From assembly GCA_013287815.1 (NCBI GenBank), contig JABDDC010000001.1, positions 55,055-119,054 on the forward strand: a stretch of DNA of 64,000 nucleotides. Reading direction: 5' to 3'. Both the position numbers and the translations under genes were made by a program. This DNA comes from Chlamydiota bacterium. GTDB lineage: Bacteria; Chlamydiota; Chlamydiia; Chlamydiales; Parachlamydiaceae. Positions 18,767-30,015 of this stretch are shown one piece after another; the stretch's first letter is position 1; each line of letters opens with the position of its first letter. The notes beneath the pieces were generated by a model. That model had not been told where the DNA came from, searched no databases, and saw only the letters and a list, made by a program, of their open reading frames with translations.

Positions 18767-19795
18767 ATGAAATTCCTCCAAGCACTACTTCTTTTTATCA
18801 CCATTCACTCGATTGGACATGCCGATTGCTGCTGCGCGATCCTTCCGCCGCGCTTTCCAATAGCACTAGAAGGGATGGTATGGATTCCCGGAGGTGAATT
18901 CACTATGGGATCAGAGAGCGCCGAAGCCAAACCGGATGAAAAACCGACCCATAAAGTAAAAGTGGACGGCTTTTGGATAGACACGACGCCAGTGACAAAT
19001 AAACAGTTTAAAGCTTATGTCGACGCAACGGGTTATGTCACTACAGCCGAAAAAGCGCCTACGCTAGCTGAGATCATGGCTCAAGTCCCCCCTGGGACTC
19101 CCGAGCCAAGTCCTGACTTGCTAGTGCCCGCCTCGCTCGTATTTAAGAAATCAGATGCTCCTGTATCGCTAAAGAACCATTTTGCTTGGTGGGAATGGAA
19201 AAAAGGGGCCAACTGGAAACATCCTGAAGGGCCAGATAGCTCGATTGAAGGGAAGGATGATAACCCTGTCGTACAGATCTCCTGGTACGATGCCGCGGCC
19301 TACGCCAAGTGGATAGGCAAACGGCTTCCCACTGAAGCTGAATGGGAATATGCTGCTTACGGTGGAAAAAAAGATATTACATATATATGGGGCAACGAAG
19401 AGTTCTCTGAAGATAAGCCGCAAGCAAACATCTGGCAAGGCTCATTTCCTTACAAGAGTACCAAGACTGATGGCTATTACGGAACGACCAAAGTCAAGAC
19501 ATATCCTGCTAACGGATATGGTCTATATGATATGTCAGGCAATGTGTGGCAATGGTGTTCCGATTTGTATAACATTTCCCATTATGCGAAAGAAAAACAA
19601 AGTGGAGTGTCAGTCAATCCCAAAGGGCCAGCTAGCAGCTATGATCCGCAAGAACCTTATGCCGTCAAACATGTCCATCGTGGCGGATCTTTCCTCTGCC
19701 ACCCCAGCTATTGCAAAGGATACCGGATTACCGCCCGGATGAAAACATGCCCAGACACCAGCCTCAATCACCTCGGCTTCCGCTGCGCGAATTAG
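18767..19795 (+). CDS. Formylglycine-generating-enzyme (SUMF1/EgtB-type) family protein with signal peptide
   Basis: MVWIPGGEFTMGSE; VTNKQFKAYVDATGYVTTAEK; RLPTEAEWEYAAYGGKK; GNVWQWCSDLY; GGSFLCHPSYCKGYRITAR. Confidence 0.93.
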   Translation: MKFLQALLLFITIHSIGHADCCCAILPPRFPIALEGMVWIPGGEFTMGSESAEAKPDEKPTHKVKVDGFWIDTTPVTNKQFKAYVDATGYVTTAEKAPTLAEIMAQVPPGTPEPSPDLLVPASLVFKKSDAPVSLKNHFAWWEWKKGANWKHPEGPDSSIEGKDDNPVVQISWYDAAAYAKWIGKRLPTEAEWEYAAYGGKKDITYIWGNEEFSEDKPQANIWQGSFPYKSTKTDGYYGTTKVKTYPANGYGLYDMSGNVWQWCSDLYNISHYAKEKQSGVSVNPKGPASSYDPQEPYAVKHVHRGGSFLCHPSYCKGYRITARMKTCPDTSLNHLGFRCAN

Positions 19796-19830
19796 AAGGT
19801 GGAAGGTAGGAGGTTGGGGGTAAAAGTTTT

Positions 19831-20235
19831 TTTGCTTGCGAAGCCTTGGAGTGCGGTGCTCTGCACCGCCTTTTGGCGCAATTATTGCACTCACCTGTCT
19901 TAACATGTGACGCGAAGTGGCATTGGTGTCGTGGCTGTAGCGAGAATGGCTCTCACAATTGCGCCAGAAGGCGGTGCAGAGCACCGCACTCCAAGGCTTC
20001 GCAAGCAAAAACCTTCCACCTGCCACCCTTTTTTTTGCTTGCGAAGCCTTGGAGTGCGGTGCTCTGCACCGCCTTTTGGCGCAATTATTGCACTCACCTG
20101 TCTTAACATGTGACGCGAAGTGGCATTGGTGTCGTGGCTGTAGCGAGAATGGCTCTCACAATTGCGCCAGAAGGCGGTGCAGAGCACCGCACTCCAAGGC
20201 TTCGCAAGCAAAAACCTTCCACCTGCCACCCTCCC
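19831..20235. repeat. Tandem direct duplication (about 203-bp period) of a unit with inverted GC arms
   Basis: gcttgcgaagccttggagtgcggtgctctgcaccgcc at about 19834 and 20037, each closed by its inverse complement. Confidence 0.85.
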
Positions 20236-20298
20236 GGATGCTTTTATCTTTGAAATAATGAATTCGCGTGGTAAAAGATTAAGTTTGGAGGAAATCAA

Positions 20299-20889
20299 AT
20301 GACTAAGATCTACACACGAACAGGTGATAAGGGAACAACATCTCTCTTTACCGGACAAAGGGTCCATAAAGATAACGTCTTCATCGATGCATTAGGCACT
20401 GTAGATGAAGGAAATACAGCCATTGGCTTGGCTCTCTCCCATCTCCCTAAAAACCACGGACTAGATAGCACTAAACACCATCTTGAGATCATCCAGCACG
20501 CCCTCTTTGACGTCGGCGCTGCTCTAGCCACCCCAAGGTCCTGTCACCAAAATCAAAAACTGGAAAAAACACGCTTCGACAATGAAGCCATCAGTTATCT
20601 GGAAAAATGGATTGATGCGATGGAAGCGCAGCTCCCACCGCTTAAGAATTTTATCCTACCGGGTGGACACCCTGCCGGCGCAGCCCTGCATCTGTCACGC
20701 AGTATCATCAGACGCGCAGAGCGTTCCGTCATCCCACTCTACGAACAAGATGACGTCACACAAGATGTGCTAGTCTACCTCAACAGGCTGTCAGACTACC
20801 TATTTGTCTGCTCACGCTTTGTCAACCACCACTTCGAAGTTCCCGAATCGCAATGGGAACCTCATAAAGTGGTAGCTAATAATACTTAA
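20299..20889 (+). CDS. Cob(I)yrinic acid a,c-diamide adenosyltransferase (PduO-type)
   Basis: MTKIYTRTGDKGTTSLFTGQRV; LPGGHPAGAALHLSRSIIRRAERSVI; LNRLSDYLFVCSRF. Confidence 0.95.
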   Translation: MTKIYTRTGDKGTTSLFTGQRVHKDNVFIDALGTVDEGNTAIGLALSHLPKNHGLDSTKHHLEIIQHALFDVGAALATPRSCHQNQKLEKTRFDNEAISYLEKWIDAMEAQLPPLKNFILPGGHPAGAALHLSRSIIRRAERSVIPLYEQDDVTQDVLVYLNRLSDYLFVCSRFVNHHFEVPESQWEPHKVVANNT

Positions 20890-23800
20890 ATATTCTTAAA
20901 GATTTTGCTCACAATGGGTGCATGCGGGACGAGGGTGATGCAGTTCCTTTTCCTTAGTGCGTCTATCATACGTCCCGGGTGAACAGCTTTAAGCTTCTCC
21001 TTTCTGCTATATGGAATTTGGAAGACATTCTTAGAGGCTATAAGCGCATCCCCTTCCTTCTTTTTCCCCATTGCGATGAGATATTTGCCGATCTCATCCG
21101 CGAAAAAGCGGTCAAGGTAGACTAGTGAAGCGATGGTAGCCTTAGTTACAAACTCAGAACAGATCATTTCCTTAAAATGTTCTGCCTGCACTTCCGAATC
21201 ACCCATCATTCTTTCAGCCAGCTTATTGAAGTCAGTTTCCTTTTTCTTAAAATGGCCGCCCCAAATAAAATCTGCCTTACCGGCTTCCAGTTGCCTTTCC
21301 CATGGATTTTGGATATTCTCAAATTGATTTCCTTCATGACGATGAATTTTATTTTCAAACTCTTCAAATTTCTTTTGCACGATCTCCTTCCAACCGCTTC
21401 CGTACATTGCTTCCATAAGACCTCTCATCTTCTTAGAAACTAACTTTGAGAGATCGAGACGCCACACTTCTGAATAGGCATCTGTTGCGATATCGAGAGG
21501 ATGATGGATATACTGTTCTGATGTTACATGAGAGAGAAAAGTATTGCTGTCAGATCGATAAATTTTTGCCCCGTGGGTATAGGGAGAGAGAAAGTTGTGG
21601 TAGAGGGTCTGTTCCCCATTCATTTTATGGACTTTATACTCAAATTCTTTTACTCCCCGGTACGCCACCAGATCGCCTGAGTGATAGCGTGTGGCGACTT
21701 CTTGTTCAAATAGACCATTTAATTCTAATAGCAACTGTTCTGCTTTAGTAGAATTTTCCTGTAGAGTCGTTAAATCTTTATTCATAAGGCCCAGATTTTT
21801 AAGATTGTTCAATAGGCTTCTATCGCCTATACCTATGTCAACAGCTTTCTTAACGATTCCAAATTCACGAAGAGTTAGTCTATCTTCATTTTTGATCTCT
21901 TCATTTTTTTTAATTTTCTGCATCAAATCACCTAATTTTTTAGTTGCCGGTATAAATTCTTTCTTAAATCGAAACTTATAGGTGATGTCGACGATGAGTT
22001 CGACTGCGTCTTTACTGATACCAAAGGGGATCTTTTTAAAAAATCGATCATCCACTTTCTCCTTACCTGCAAGATATTCTAAAAGGGTTTCTCTTATATT
22101 TGAGGGATTCATACGGAGCATTTTAAACAGCTTGGCATTCATTGCATTTGTTTGCGGACCGGATTGCAGTGCATACGCGATGAAGAGGGTCATTTCTTTC
22201 TTCTCATCATCTGATAATTTAGGTTCTTTCGACATATTAAAGCTTTCGATGGCTTTAGAGAAAATTTTAAGGTTCCCGATTTCATAGGGTGTAACGTAAT
22301 TCTCATTTTCGGCCGGTAATGCTTTATCAGGTATATCAACATTTGGATAGAGTTCTTCATAAATAGTTGGTTGCAATTTATCTACAATTTCACAATCTTT
22401 CTTTTGATTAACATCAAAAAATTCACTCACACTTATTTTTTCAAATTCTTCATCGTATTTATCATAGAGTAATCTCATCTGATCATTAATAAGAGGATGG
22501 TCAAGGCAATAATTTACTTGCAGGAGATTACCCAATTGGAAAATCACTTTCTGGAGTGCCTTATTATAAACTGAACCGCTTAGATTTTTTGTGATCTCTT
22601 CCTTTTCTAGCAACGTCTTGACAAATAATTCATTCCAGACTAGATACACAAGATCATAATTTGTTTCGTTGATCTGAATAGAAGCAAGTTCATCAAATCT
22701 AATATCAGCCGGATTAAGATCTTTTATCCCGTCCTCTATCTCTTTTTTAATTAGAGACTGCTCCTTCTCTTGCTCTTCTTTCACTGATTTTAATTCCACT
22801 AAACTTTCCTGATATTTCCGATATGAATGGAGAAATGACTCTCCATAGCGAGGATTGATTTCTTTGAAAAGATCTCCAATCATGATCGCATCTGCTTCCT
22901 CTAAGCTACTTATGGAAACTTCCATCGAATTCACGGTGATAATTTCGGGGTTTTCCAGGGGAATTTCCGGATGGTCCAAATGCATACGAATGAGGACTAA
23001 CTCAGCCTGTATCTCTTCCAGACTATTTTTTAGTTCGATGTGGTTTTTTTTTAATTTTATTAATGATTCCAATAAAGACTGATTGTCTTCTTCGGCCGAT
23101 CCGATACTTTTGCTGATGTTTTCTATCTCCACCGCTATTCTTCCCTGCCATATAAGCTGTGTATTTTGATATTCTTCTCTTTCTTTAAGATAATTGCGTA
23201 GAACCATCGGAGAAGCCTTAGAAAGAGGTATGTTAAATTCCGGAATTGAAATCTGTTGTTCGAGAATTTTAGTTTCAAACCTAACAATCCTAGTGGTTAA
23301 TTGACTTGATATCCGATTTAAAGAATCGAATTTTTTAATCAGATCTTTAACAGGCTTAATGGGTTTTTCAAGAGCTTCAAACATATGTACGCGGGCATCA
23401 TGAAATTTAGCTCCTTTCAAAAACATCAAATTGCGTTTGATCTCATTGTATGCCAATTCATTTTTGCTTCGTTCCAAAGGAGGGGTTTGAGGTGAATCAA
23501 TTTTATTTTTTAAATGATGTAAGACAATATCCCATGTTACCATCAACGCTTCCAGACTATTATCGTTGATTGGGATCTTTCTAATAATAGTAAGGTCACC
23601 TTCAGCCAATGGCAAATCTTTCAAAAGTTGTGATAGAGCTCCTTTTAAATTTGTCAAATTGGCACTCTTCTCCGCTTCTAACTCTTTGACTACACTATCA
23701 CTCTCAGATTGAGAAATTCGTTCGTTAATCATTTTCATTGCAACATCAAAAGTTGAAATTTCTTCACGCAGCCTTCTAAAAGTACTTGATACATTTTGTA

Positions 23801-25406
23801 CCACGACATCTTCCCTGTTTTTTTTCTCGCGCGCCTCTTTTAAGTTTAGGATAAGGTCTCCTGTAATAAAGAACTTCTCAATTCCCAAGGTCTCTACTGA
23901 GGCTATCGCCTGATTAGTGATATCTTCCTCGGTTAATTTCAAGGTAACTCTCTCATCACTTGTGATATGGTACAAATTTAATTTAGTTACGATCTGACTG
24001 ACTAAATTCTTGATGAAGTTCGACTTTGGATTAGCCAAGATCCTTGCAATACGGGAAAAATCAGGGTTCATATTTGTTAGTTGATCGATTTTTATATCTA
24101 AAATTGGTCTGATGAAATCCTGGTAGATCTGCTGTTGACGTAGCTGTACATTGTTCTTTGGTAAAGATTTCAATTCCATGGCATTAGGTTGGGAACGGAT
24201 AAAAGTTTCTATTATATCGTAGTTTACCTGGTCATTAGGCTGGATAACCGCCTCAATTTCTTTTGGGAGAAGCTGACGGGCCTGAAGATAGGCGTCCCCA
24301 TAACGGGTCTGTTTAGCGATGACTACAGGGTCTTTAGACTCCCCTATCGTACTGAGAGATCCTTCAACTTTCAGTTCGTCCAGAACTCTGATCCACGTTG
24401 CAAGAAGGCTCTGCTCAGAGAATACGTTATAAGGGATGGAAGAGAGCTCCTCGAGTGAAATTTCTATACTTGGAATAGAGCCTATGAGTCCGTCCCACTC
24501 CTTCTGAATTTTTTGTAAAGATGAGAATTCCGAGTTATTAAATTCACTATTTACTTGCCATAATTCCTCCGGAACCAGGTCATTATTTTCACCGATCCAG
24601 TCTTGATGGTCTGAATGGCTAGCATTAAGAATATCAAATAGCAGAGCCGCCTGATGTATCTTAGGCTCATTTCTCATGATGCGTGTCTCATGAGTGTTAT
24701 AAATTTTACCGCTCATTTTTTTATAAATGGCAAGAAACTGTACTTCTAACGAATCGTAGATTGTTTTGCGTAGCTCTGTTTCAGTGAAAATTTCTTCATG
24801 TTTTTTTCTTCCTGCATTTAATTTCGCATGGAGATTTTTTACAATAGATTCGGTCGCTTCATCGCTCTTCTTCCAGGATTCTTGAAGTTGCTTAATATTT
24901 TTAACTGAAGAGAAATAGGTGTGGGTAAACTTTTTGACAGCCGGATCCAGATATAATATAGATGAGATCCAATATTGAAGCTGTCTAAAGATTTTGACAA
25001 TGAGATTCCCTTTTTTGATTGCTTCAGTCTCAGGATGTATCCTGAAAGGAGAGGGAATCAAGGCAGGGACCAGTTTGTCCAGATTAGGAATGCCAATGCG
25101 GTGGATCATTTGAACCAATTCCTTGAGTCGAAGGACCGATTCGGAATTCATACTCCCTTGGTCAAAGGGTGTATCTTCATTTGCTTTCTTTATGAGAATG
25201 TCAACATCATCTGTTTCTTGATCGACTACAAAACTTATGCTAGCAACATTTATTAATTCTCTTTGTGGTATAAAATCGATAATTTCATCGGTAATCTGAT
25301 TGATTTTTTGTTTTATGAGTAGATCAACTTCTTTATTTACTGTTGAAGAATAGGTGATAAGATGAATTTTATTATTCAATCCTGACGCTTGTATTTCTAT
25401 TTTCAT
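20886..25406 (-). CDS. 1506-aa putative effector with C-terminal permuted papain/NlpC-P60-like motifs
   Basis: Long coiled-coil-like region; C-terminus GDLVAYRG...YTHGAKIY...MICSEFVTKATIASLVYL matches the GD-x-H-CSE(L/V/F)V layout of permuted papain-fold (YiiX-like) proteins. Confidence 0.5.
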   Translation of the reverse strand: MKIEIQASGLNNKIHLITYSSTVNKEVDLLIKQKINQITDEIIDFIPQRELINVASISFVVDQETDDVDILIKKANEDTPFDQGSMNSESVLRLKELVQMIHRIGIPNLDKLVPALIPSPFRIHPETEAIKKGNLIVKIFRQLQYWISSILYLDPAVKKFTHTYFSSVKNIKQLQESWKKSDEATESIVKNLHAKLNAGRKKHEEIFTETELRKTIYDSLEVQFLAIYKKMSGKIYNTHETRIMRNEPKIHQAALLFDILNASHSDHQDWIGENNDLVPEELWQVNSEFNNSEFSSLQKIQKEWDGLIGSIPSIEISLEELSSIPYNVFSEQSLLATWIRVLDELKVEGSLSTIGESKDPVVIAKQTRYGDAYLQARQLLPKEIEAVIQPNDQVNYDIIETFIRSQPNAMELKSLPKNNVQLRQQQIYQDFIRPILDIKIDQLTNMNPDFSRIARILANPKSNFIKNLVSQIVTKLNLYHITSDERVTLKLTEEDITNQAIASVETLGIEKFFITGDLILNLKEAREKKNREDVVVQNVSSTFRRLREEISTFDVAMKMINERISQSESDSVVKELEAEKSANLTNLKGALSQLLKDLPLAEGDLTIIRKIPINDNSLEALMVTWDIVLHHLKNKIDSPQTPPLERSKNELAYNEIKRNLMFLKGAKFHDARVHMFEALEKPIKPVKDLIKKFDSLNRISSQLTTRIVRFETKILEQQISIPEFNIPLSKASPMVLRNYLKEREEYQNTQLIWQGRIAVEIENISKSIGSAEEDNQSLLESLIKLKKNHIELKNSLEEIQAELVLIRMHLDHPEIPLENPEIITVNSMEVSISSLEEADAIMIGDLFKEINPRYGESFLHSYRKYQESLVELKSVKEEQEKEQSLIKKEIEDGIKDLNPADIRFDELASIQINETNYDLVYLVWNELFVKTLLEKEEITKNLSGSVYNKALQKVIFQLGNLLQVNYCLDHPLINDQMRLLYDKYDEEFEKISVSEFFDVNQKKDCEIVDKLQPTIYEELYPNVDIPDKALPAENENYVTPYEIGNLKIFSKAIESFNMSKEPKLSDDEKKEMTLFIAYALQSGPQTNAMNAKLFKMLRMNPSNIRETLLEYLAGKEKVDDRFFKKIPFGISKDAVELIVDITYKFRFKKEFIPATKKLGDLMQKIKKNEEIKNEDRLTLREFGIVKKAVDIGIGDRSLLNNLKNLGLMNKDLTTLQENSTKAEQLLLELNGLFEQEVATRYHSGDLVAYRGVKEFEYKVHKMNGEQTLYHNFLSPYTHGAKIYRSDSNTFLSHVTSEQYIHHPLDIATDAYSEVWRLDLSKLVSKKMRGLMEAMYGSGWKEIVQKKFEEFENKIHRHEGNQFENIQNPWERQLEAGKADFIWGGHFKKKETDFNKLAERMMGDSEVQAEHFKEMICSEFVTKATIASLVYLDRFFADEIGKYLIAMGKKKEGDALIASKNVFQIPYSRKEKLKAVHPGRMIDALRKRNCITLVPHAPIVSKIFKNI

Positions 25407-25583
25407 AAAAACCTCGCACTTTTGATACTATAAAACAACAACTTCATTATATCATGTTAATAACATTTTAAAGAATAGATATATCAAACAAAAATAATAC
25501 ATCTGAAGAGCATGAGATATTTATAATTCTTAACATATTTATATTAAGTAGATTACACTAATTCAAATAAATATAAGACTTCT

Positions 25584-27656
25584 TTAACTTGCCAACTTCT
25601 CGATGGCGGACTGACTGGACTGCAGGGTATTGAAGGGTGATTGACAAACGCCATTATGGCAAATATAGAGAGTGGTCTTATCCTGTCGGGCTTCCTGTTC
25701 TTTGATTGACGGAATAAGCTCTTCCAAGTCGACATCCTGGCTTTGCCAGACAATCGACTTATGGGCGATAAAGTTGGAATAGATCAAATGCTTAAGCTCG
25801 ACCTCATTCTGCCGATTGGAATTCAAGGCGATGACGAGTGATGACGCCTTTCTATCGTAATAGCGCTGCAGATTCATCACATGATAACAATAACCTGGCG
25901 GGTAGCTGTCAAGATATTCACCGACGGCGCGCAGGATATCTTCTGCCTGATTCATGTATTGTTCTCTACCGGTGATCTGATATAGCCTGAGAAGATTTTC
26001 GCAATGGATTGCATTGCCGGATGGCTCAGCGCCATCGGCAAACTGACATTTGCGCAAGATAAGGTTTTTATCTGTTCCATCGGTCTGGTAGAAAGCTCCT
26101 CCTTCCGATTTGTAGTTATTTTTGAGGATTTCAGCCATCTCCAAAGCCCACTGAAGCCATTCGGTGCCAGCATTGGATTCAAATAAAGAGATACAGGCAC
26201 GGATCATAAAGGCGTATTCATCCAGTCCGCCGGCGAACATCGGCTGACCATCGCGCCAGCGACGCAAGAGCTTCTCATCCTGCCAGAGGTTATTTTTGAT
26301 GAAGTTAGCCCCTTTAATTGCCGCTGTCAGATAGGGTCCATATTCAAGTGCATTGGCTGCCTCAGCCAGAGTGTAGATGATTAATCCGTTCCATGAACTT
26401 AACACTTTGTCATCTTTAAGGGGGTGAATTCGTTTTTCCCGTACTTCCCACATTTTTTTTCTTTGCTCGGAAAATTGCTTATCGAGTTGCTCTGCATCGA
26501 GTCGTTGGTGATCTGCGAATTCTTGCAGGGAAAGTGGTGTGTTAAGGATGTTGCGTCCTTCAAAATTTCCTGATGGAGTAATGTCGTAGAATTGGCAGAA
26601 CAACTCTGCTTTTGATCCTAAAACTTTTAAAATTTCATCATAGGTCCAAGTGTAGAAAAATCCCTCATGTCCCTCGGAATCGGCATCTTCGGCCGAGAAA
26701 AATCCACCTTGCGGATGGGTCATATCGCGGATGACATAATTGAGAACCTCTTGGCACACTTGCTTGTAGAGCGGTTTTTTTGTCAGCTGCCACGCTTCCA
26801 TGTAAGCTTGCGAAAGGATGGCGTTATCATAAAGCATCTTTTCGAAATGGGGAACGAGCCATTTTTCATCGACACTATAGCGTGAGAAGCCACCACCCAG
26901 ATGGTCGAAGATACCTCCACGATGAAGCATATCAAGGGTTTTCTCTACCAGAAAAAGGGATCGGCTGTCTTTCGTCATCGCATAGTTGCGGAGCATGAAG
27001 CTGTATTGATATCCGATGGGGAACTTGGGTGCTCCTTTGATGCCGCCGTACCTTGGATCAGCCATTTTGAAGATCAGCTCTGCAGCTGTCATCACTTGTG
27101 AATCGTTAGGTAATTCCTCTCCCACTGTGTGGACGCTTTCTGCAAAAATCTCTACAATCTTCCCTGCCTGAGAGATTACTTTCTCCCTTTCATCACTCGT
27201 CCATAACTCCTCGATGCGGGCAACCAGATCGGTCAGTCCCATCAGTCCATGGCTGCTATAAGGAGGGAGATAGGTTGCAGCGAAGAAAGGTTGTAGTTCA
27301 GGTGTCAAGATGACCGTTAAAGGCCATCCTGCTGCTCCGGCCATCATACTCTGGGCAAATTCCATATATAGGCTATCGACATCAGGAAGTTCTTCACGGT
27401 CCACTTTGATATTGATGAAAGCCTGATTCATGAGCTGGGCCACTTCCATATTTTCAAACGATTCCCTCTCCATCACATGGCACCAATGGCAGGTGGCATA
27501 GCCTATTGAAAGGAAAATTGGTTTGTCCTGTTCTTTTGCGATATCGAAAGCTTCCTGTCCCCATGGATACCAGTCGACAGGATTATGGGAGTGCTGTAAA
27601 AGATATGGTGATTTTTGATGGACCAATCGATTGGAATAGAGGGGCTGTTCGCTCAT
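25584..27656 (-). CDS. Thioredoxin domain-containing protein, DUF255/YyaL family
   Basis: [60 protein letters not shown]. Confidence 0.97.
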   Translation of the reverse strand: MSEQPLYSNRLVHQKSPYLLQHSHNPVDWYPWGQEAFDIAKEQDKPIFLSIGYATCHWCHVMERESFENMEVAQLMNQAFINIKVDREELPDVDSLYMEFAQSMMAGAAGWPLTVILTPELQPFFAATYLPPYSSHGLMGLTDLVARIEELWTSDEREKVISQAGKIVEIFAESVHTVGEELPNDSQVMTAAELIFKMADPRYGGIKGAPKFPIGYQYSFMLRNYAMTKDSRSLFLVEKTLDMLHRGGIFDHLGGGFSRYSVDEKWLVPHFEKMLYDNAILSQAYMEAWQLTKKPLYKQVCQEVLNYVIRDMTHPQGGFFSAEDADSEGHEGFFYTWTYDEILKVLGSKAELFCQFYDITPSGNFEGRNILNTPLSLQEFADHQRLDAEQLDKQFSEQRKKMWEVREKRIHPLKDDKVLSSWNGLIIYTLAEAANALEYGPYLTAAIKGANFIKNNLWQDEKLLRRWRDGQPMFAGGLDEYAFMIRACISLFESNAGTEWLQWALEMAEILKNNYKSEGGAFYQTDGTDKNLILRKCQFADGAEPSGNAIHCENLLRLYQITGREQYMNQAEDILRAVGEYLDSYPPGYCYHVMNLQRYYDRKASSLVIALNSNRQNEVELKHLIYSNFIAHKSIVWQSQDVDLEELIPSIKEQEARQDKTTLYICHNGVCQSPFNTLQSSQSAIEKLAS

Positions 27657-27816
27657 GGAATAACTCTTTTAGTTTCAATTTTGTTATATAGTTTAGCGAT
27701 AAAAAAGGGAAGGAAGAAATTAGGAGATGGTCCCTTCTAGGATTCGGAGTAGGTACGAGGGATTGAACTTTAATGAACTATGCGATACATTACTTCCCTT
27801 CACACGGAGATTATTT

Positions 27817-29133
27817 ATGAGACTCATGCTACTTGTCGTTTTTGGTGCAGCATTGACTCTCCTTTCCGGCTGCTCCAAGTCGGTCCTCGAAGAGAGAGGC
27901 CCTTACCTAAGAGCATATCATACAGGAAACCTCTATGAAGCCGAAACCATCGAGACAAATGCGATTCGGCAAGAGCTGCCCCAAACCCAGTTTGAGCTTT
28001 CTAAAAACTCGAGCTGGCTACTTCTAGACCGTGCCATGACCCGCTTTACTGCAGGCGACGCCACAGGCGCAATAGAAGACTATTCCATTGCGCTAGTCGC
28101 CATGGACTACTATAGCAAAAGGGTCCTTGGCGAACAGGCAGCGCAGCTGATGCTGCAAGATGAAGTAGGTGCTTATCAAGCACCTGACTATGAACAGGTA
28201 TTAGCACGCGTTTATTTTGCCCTGGCCCTGCTCCAAAATGGGGATCAGGGAAATGCGTATGCGATCCTTCGCCAAGCCGAAGAATACCAACAAGAAAAGC
28301 AGAATTTTTACTCCAAAATCCCTTTTGCGAAACAATACCACGTCCAACAAAACGGACTCTCCAAATACCTCTTTGCGCTCCTATCGGAGAAGAAAGGGGA
28401 CCTCTCTAACGCCAAGATCCTATACGAACAGGCAGCCGCACTCATCCCCTGCAGCAGTGAAGTCCCCTTTGCTCCCGCACCCTCGCCAGACCTTGCTACC
28501 ATCCTCATTCTTTGTCATAATGGGAACTCACCTTACAAAATTTCAACTGAATGCCCCGCATCGCAAGCTTCTGCCATTGCTTTGGAAATACTAATGGCCA
28601 GCAGCGGTGTCAGACCATCTTGTTCGGCCCTTCCAGGCATCCCTGTGCCTGCCTTATGCCGCTGGCCAGGATCGAATCCACAGCCTACCTTTGCCAAGAT
28701 TGGTGACTGCCGGCTTCCACTATTCCCTTTCTTCAATATCATCAGGGCTGCTGAATTTGAACTTGAACAGGACCGTCCGTTTATCGTGGCCCGTGGCGTC
28801 GCCCGACTGATCATCCGCCGCGCGGCCGTCAGCCTCCTGGAAAATCAGGATCCTTGCCTGAGAATGATCGTCGACTGCACCATGTTTATTGCCAACGCAA
28901 CGACAAGAGTCGACACCAGATCTTGGACCACATTGCCAGCTTTTATCGATGTGGCCCGCTTCGATGTCGAACCCGGATGCCAAACCCTGGCTATTCAGGT
29001 GGAAGGGGCCGGTGCCGAAGAGAAAATCATTCAGTTAAACCTTAAAAAATCAGAATTGTGCATCATCAACGTTTTTAATCTTCACCCCGGGGTGAGACGT
29101 TTTGTAGTCCCCTTCCGGTATTTAGCCAATTAA
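27817..29133 (+). CDS. Lipoprotein, COG3014-like
   Basis: Lipobox LTLLSGC; TPR-like; paired with LpoB-like gene. Confidence 0.6.
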   Translation: MRLMLLVVFGAALTLLSGCSKSVLEERGPYLRAYHTGNLYEAETIETNAIRQELPQTQFELSKNSSWLLLDRAMTRFTAGDATGAIEDYSIALVAMDYYSKRVLGEQAAQLMLQDEVGAYQAPDYEQVLARVYFALALLQNGDQGNAYAILRQAEEYQQEKQNFYSKIPFAKQYHVQQNGLSKYLFALLSEKKGDLSNAKILYEQAAALIPCSSEVPFAPAPSPDLATILILCHNGNSPYKISTECPASQASAIALEILMASSGVRPSCSALPGIPVPALCRWPGSNPQPTFAKIGDCRLPLFPFFNIIRAAEFELEQDRPFIVARGVARLIIRRAAVSLLENQDPCLRMIVDCTMFIANATTRVDTRSWTTLPAFIDVARFDVEPGCQTLAIQVEGAGAEEKIIQLNLKKSELCIINVFNLHPGVRRFVVPFRYLAN

Positions 29134-29144
29134 AGGAGTATTTT

Positions 29145-29750
29145 ATGAATAATTTATTAATGACTATGACTATTTTTTGTGCGCTGCTTTTTAGTTCCAC
29201 CAGCTGCCGCCATCCAAGGACTGCTGTGGATATCACGCCTGGCAATTACCGCGAACAGCTCGACTGGCGTTACGGAGCTGCTGACATAAGGATCCAGACC
29301 ACAAAAATCAACCGCCAGCTGATGGACCGTTGGTACACCAAGACAGGTTATCAGATGAACGGCTGCAAACCTCGTATGGTTATCACTCAAATCGACAACT
29401 GCACTGATCAGTATATCGCAACAGACATGATCAGGGATATCATCGAAGGGGTCGCTATCGACGATGGCCGCTATACCATCGTTGTGGGTAATTCCTCAGA
29501 TGAGCGCGAGATGAACTATCTCATGCAAAAGATTCAATGTGATCCCAAATACAGCAACTGCAGCCGACTGACACCCGGAATGGCTACAGCCCCGCAGTTC
29601 TTAGGCAAAATCAGGATCACCAAAGCCGTCCGTTCTGACTGCAACTACAACTACGAAGACTACCGTTTCACTGTCACCCTCTACGACATCGAAACGCAGG
29701 AAGCTATCGATTCCGCCTGGGATGTCCTCAGCAAGCGCGTAACGCGCTAA
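29145..29750 (+). CDS. LpoB-like lipoprotein (penicillin-binding-protein-activator fold)
   Basis: Lipobox-like SSTSC; FLGKIRITKAVRSDCNYNYEDYRFTVTLYDIETQEAIDSAWDVLSK. Confidence 0.6.
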   Translation: MNNLLMTMTIFCALLFSSTSCRHPRTAVDITPGNYREQLDWRYGAADIRIQTTKINRQLMDRWYTKTGYQMNGCKPRMVITQIDNCTDQYIATDMIRDIIEGVAIDDGRYTIVVGNSSDEREMNYLMQKIQCDPKYSNCSRLTPGMATAPQFLGKIRITKAVRSDCNYNYEDYRFTVTLYDIETQEAIDSAWDVLSKRVTR

Positions 29751-29974
29751 AATAAAATATGATCGAAAAACATCACAGCCCCGATAGGGGCGTAAGATGC
29801 AACTCGCAACAAGTGCTTACGCTGCTTCCGCAGCTGTAATTATTTGTACCATTATACCCCACGCTCGAAGCCTAGGGGGCTTCTTCGCGCGGGGCTGACA
29901 TCTTGCGCCGCTTCCGTGGCAATTCCAGTCATTCTTATGTTCTGACTTCAAAGCGGCTTCGCAGCCCTTAAACC

Positions 29975-30015
29975 TAAAAACGGCGTTTGGAAGGAGGTGC
30001 CAGATGCAATCTAGG
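29975..30015. repeat. Short copy of 'cctagaaacggcg...' repeat family
   Basis: aacctaaaaacggcgtttggaaggaggtgccagatgcaatctaggtt; family also at 43177, 56418, 60086. Confidence 0.6.

Noticed and set aside
19610-20367. ORFs 19610-20026, 19846-20106, 19900-20367, 19959-20258
   Set aside because: Overlap the tandem inverted-repeat cluster and flanking true genes; same pseudo-peptide as the 1-490 repeats
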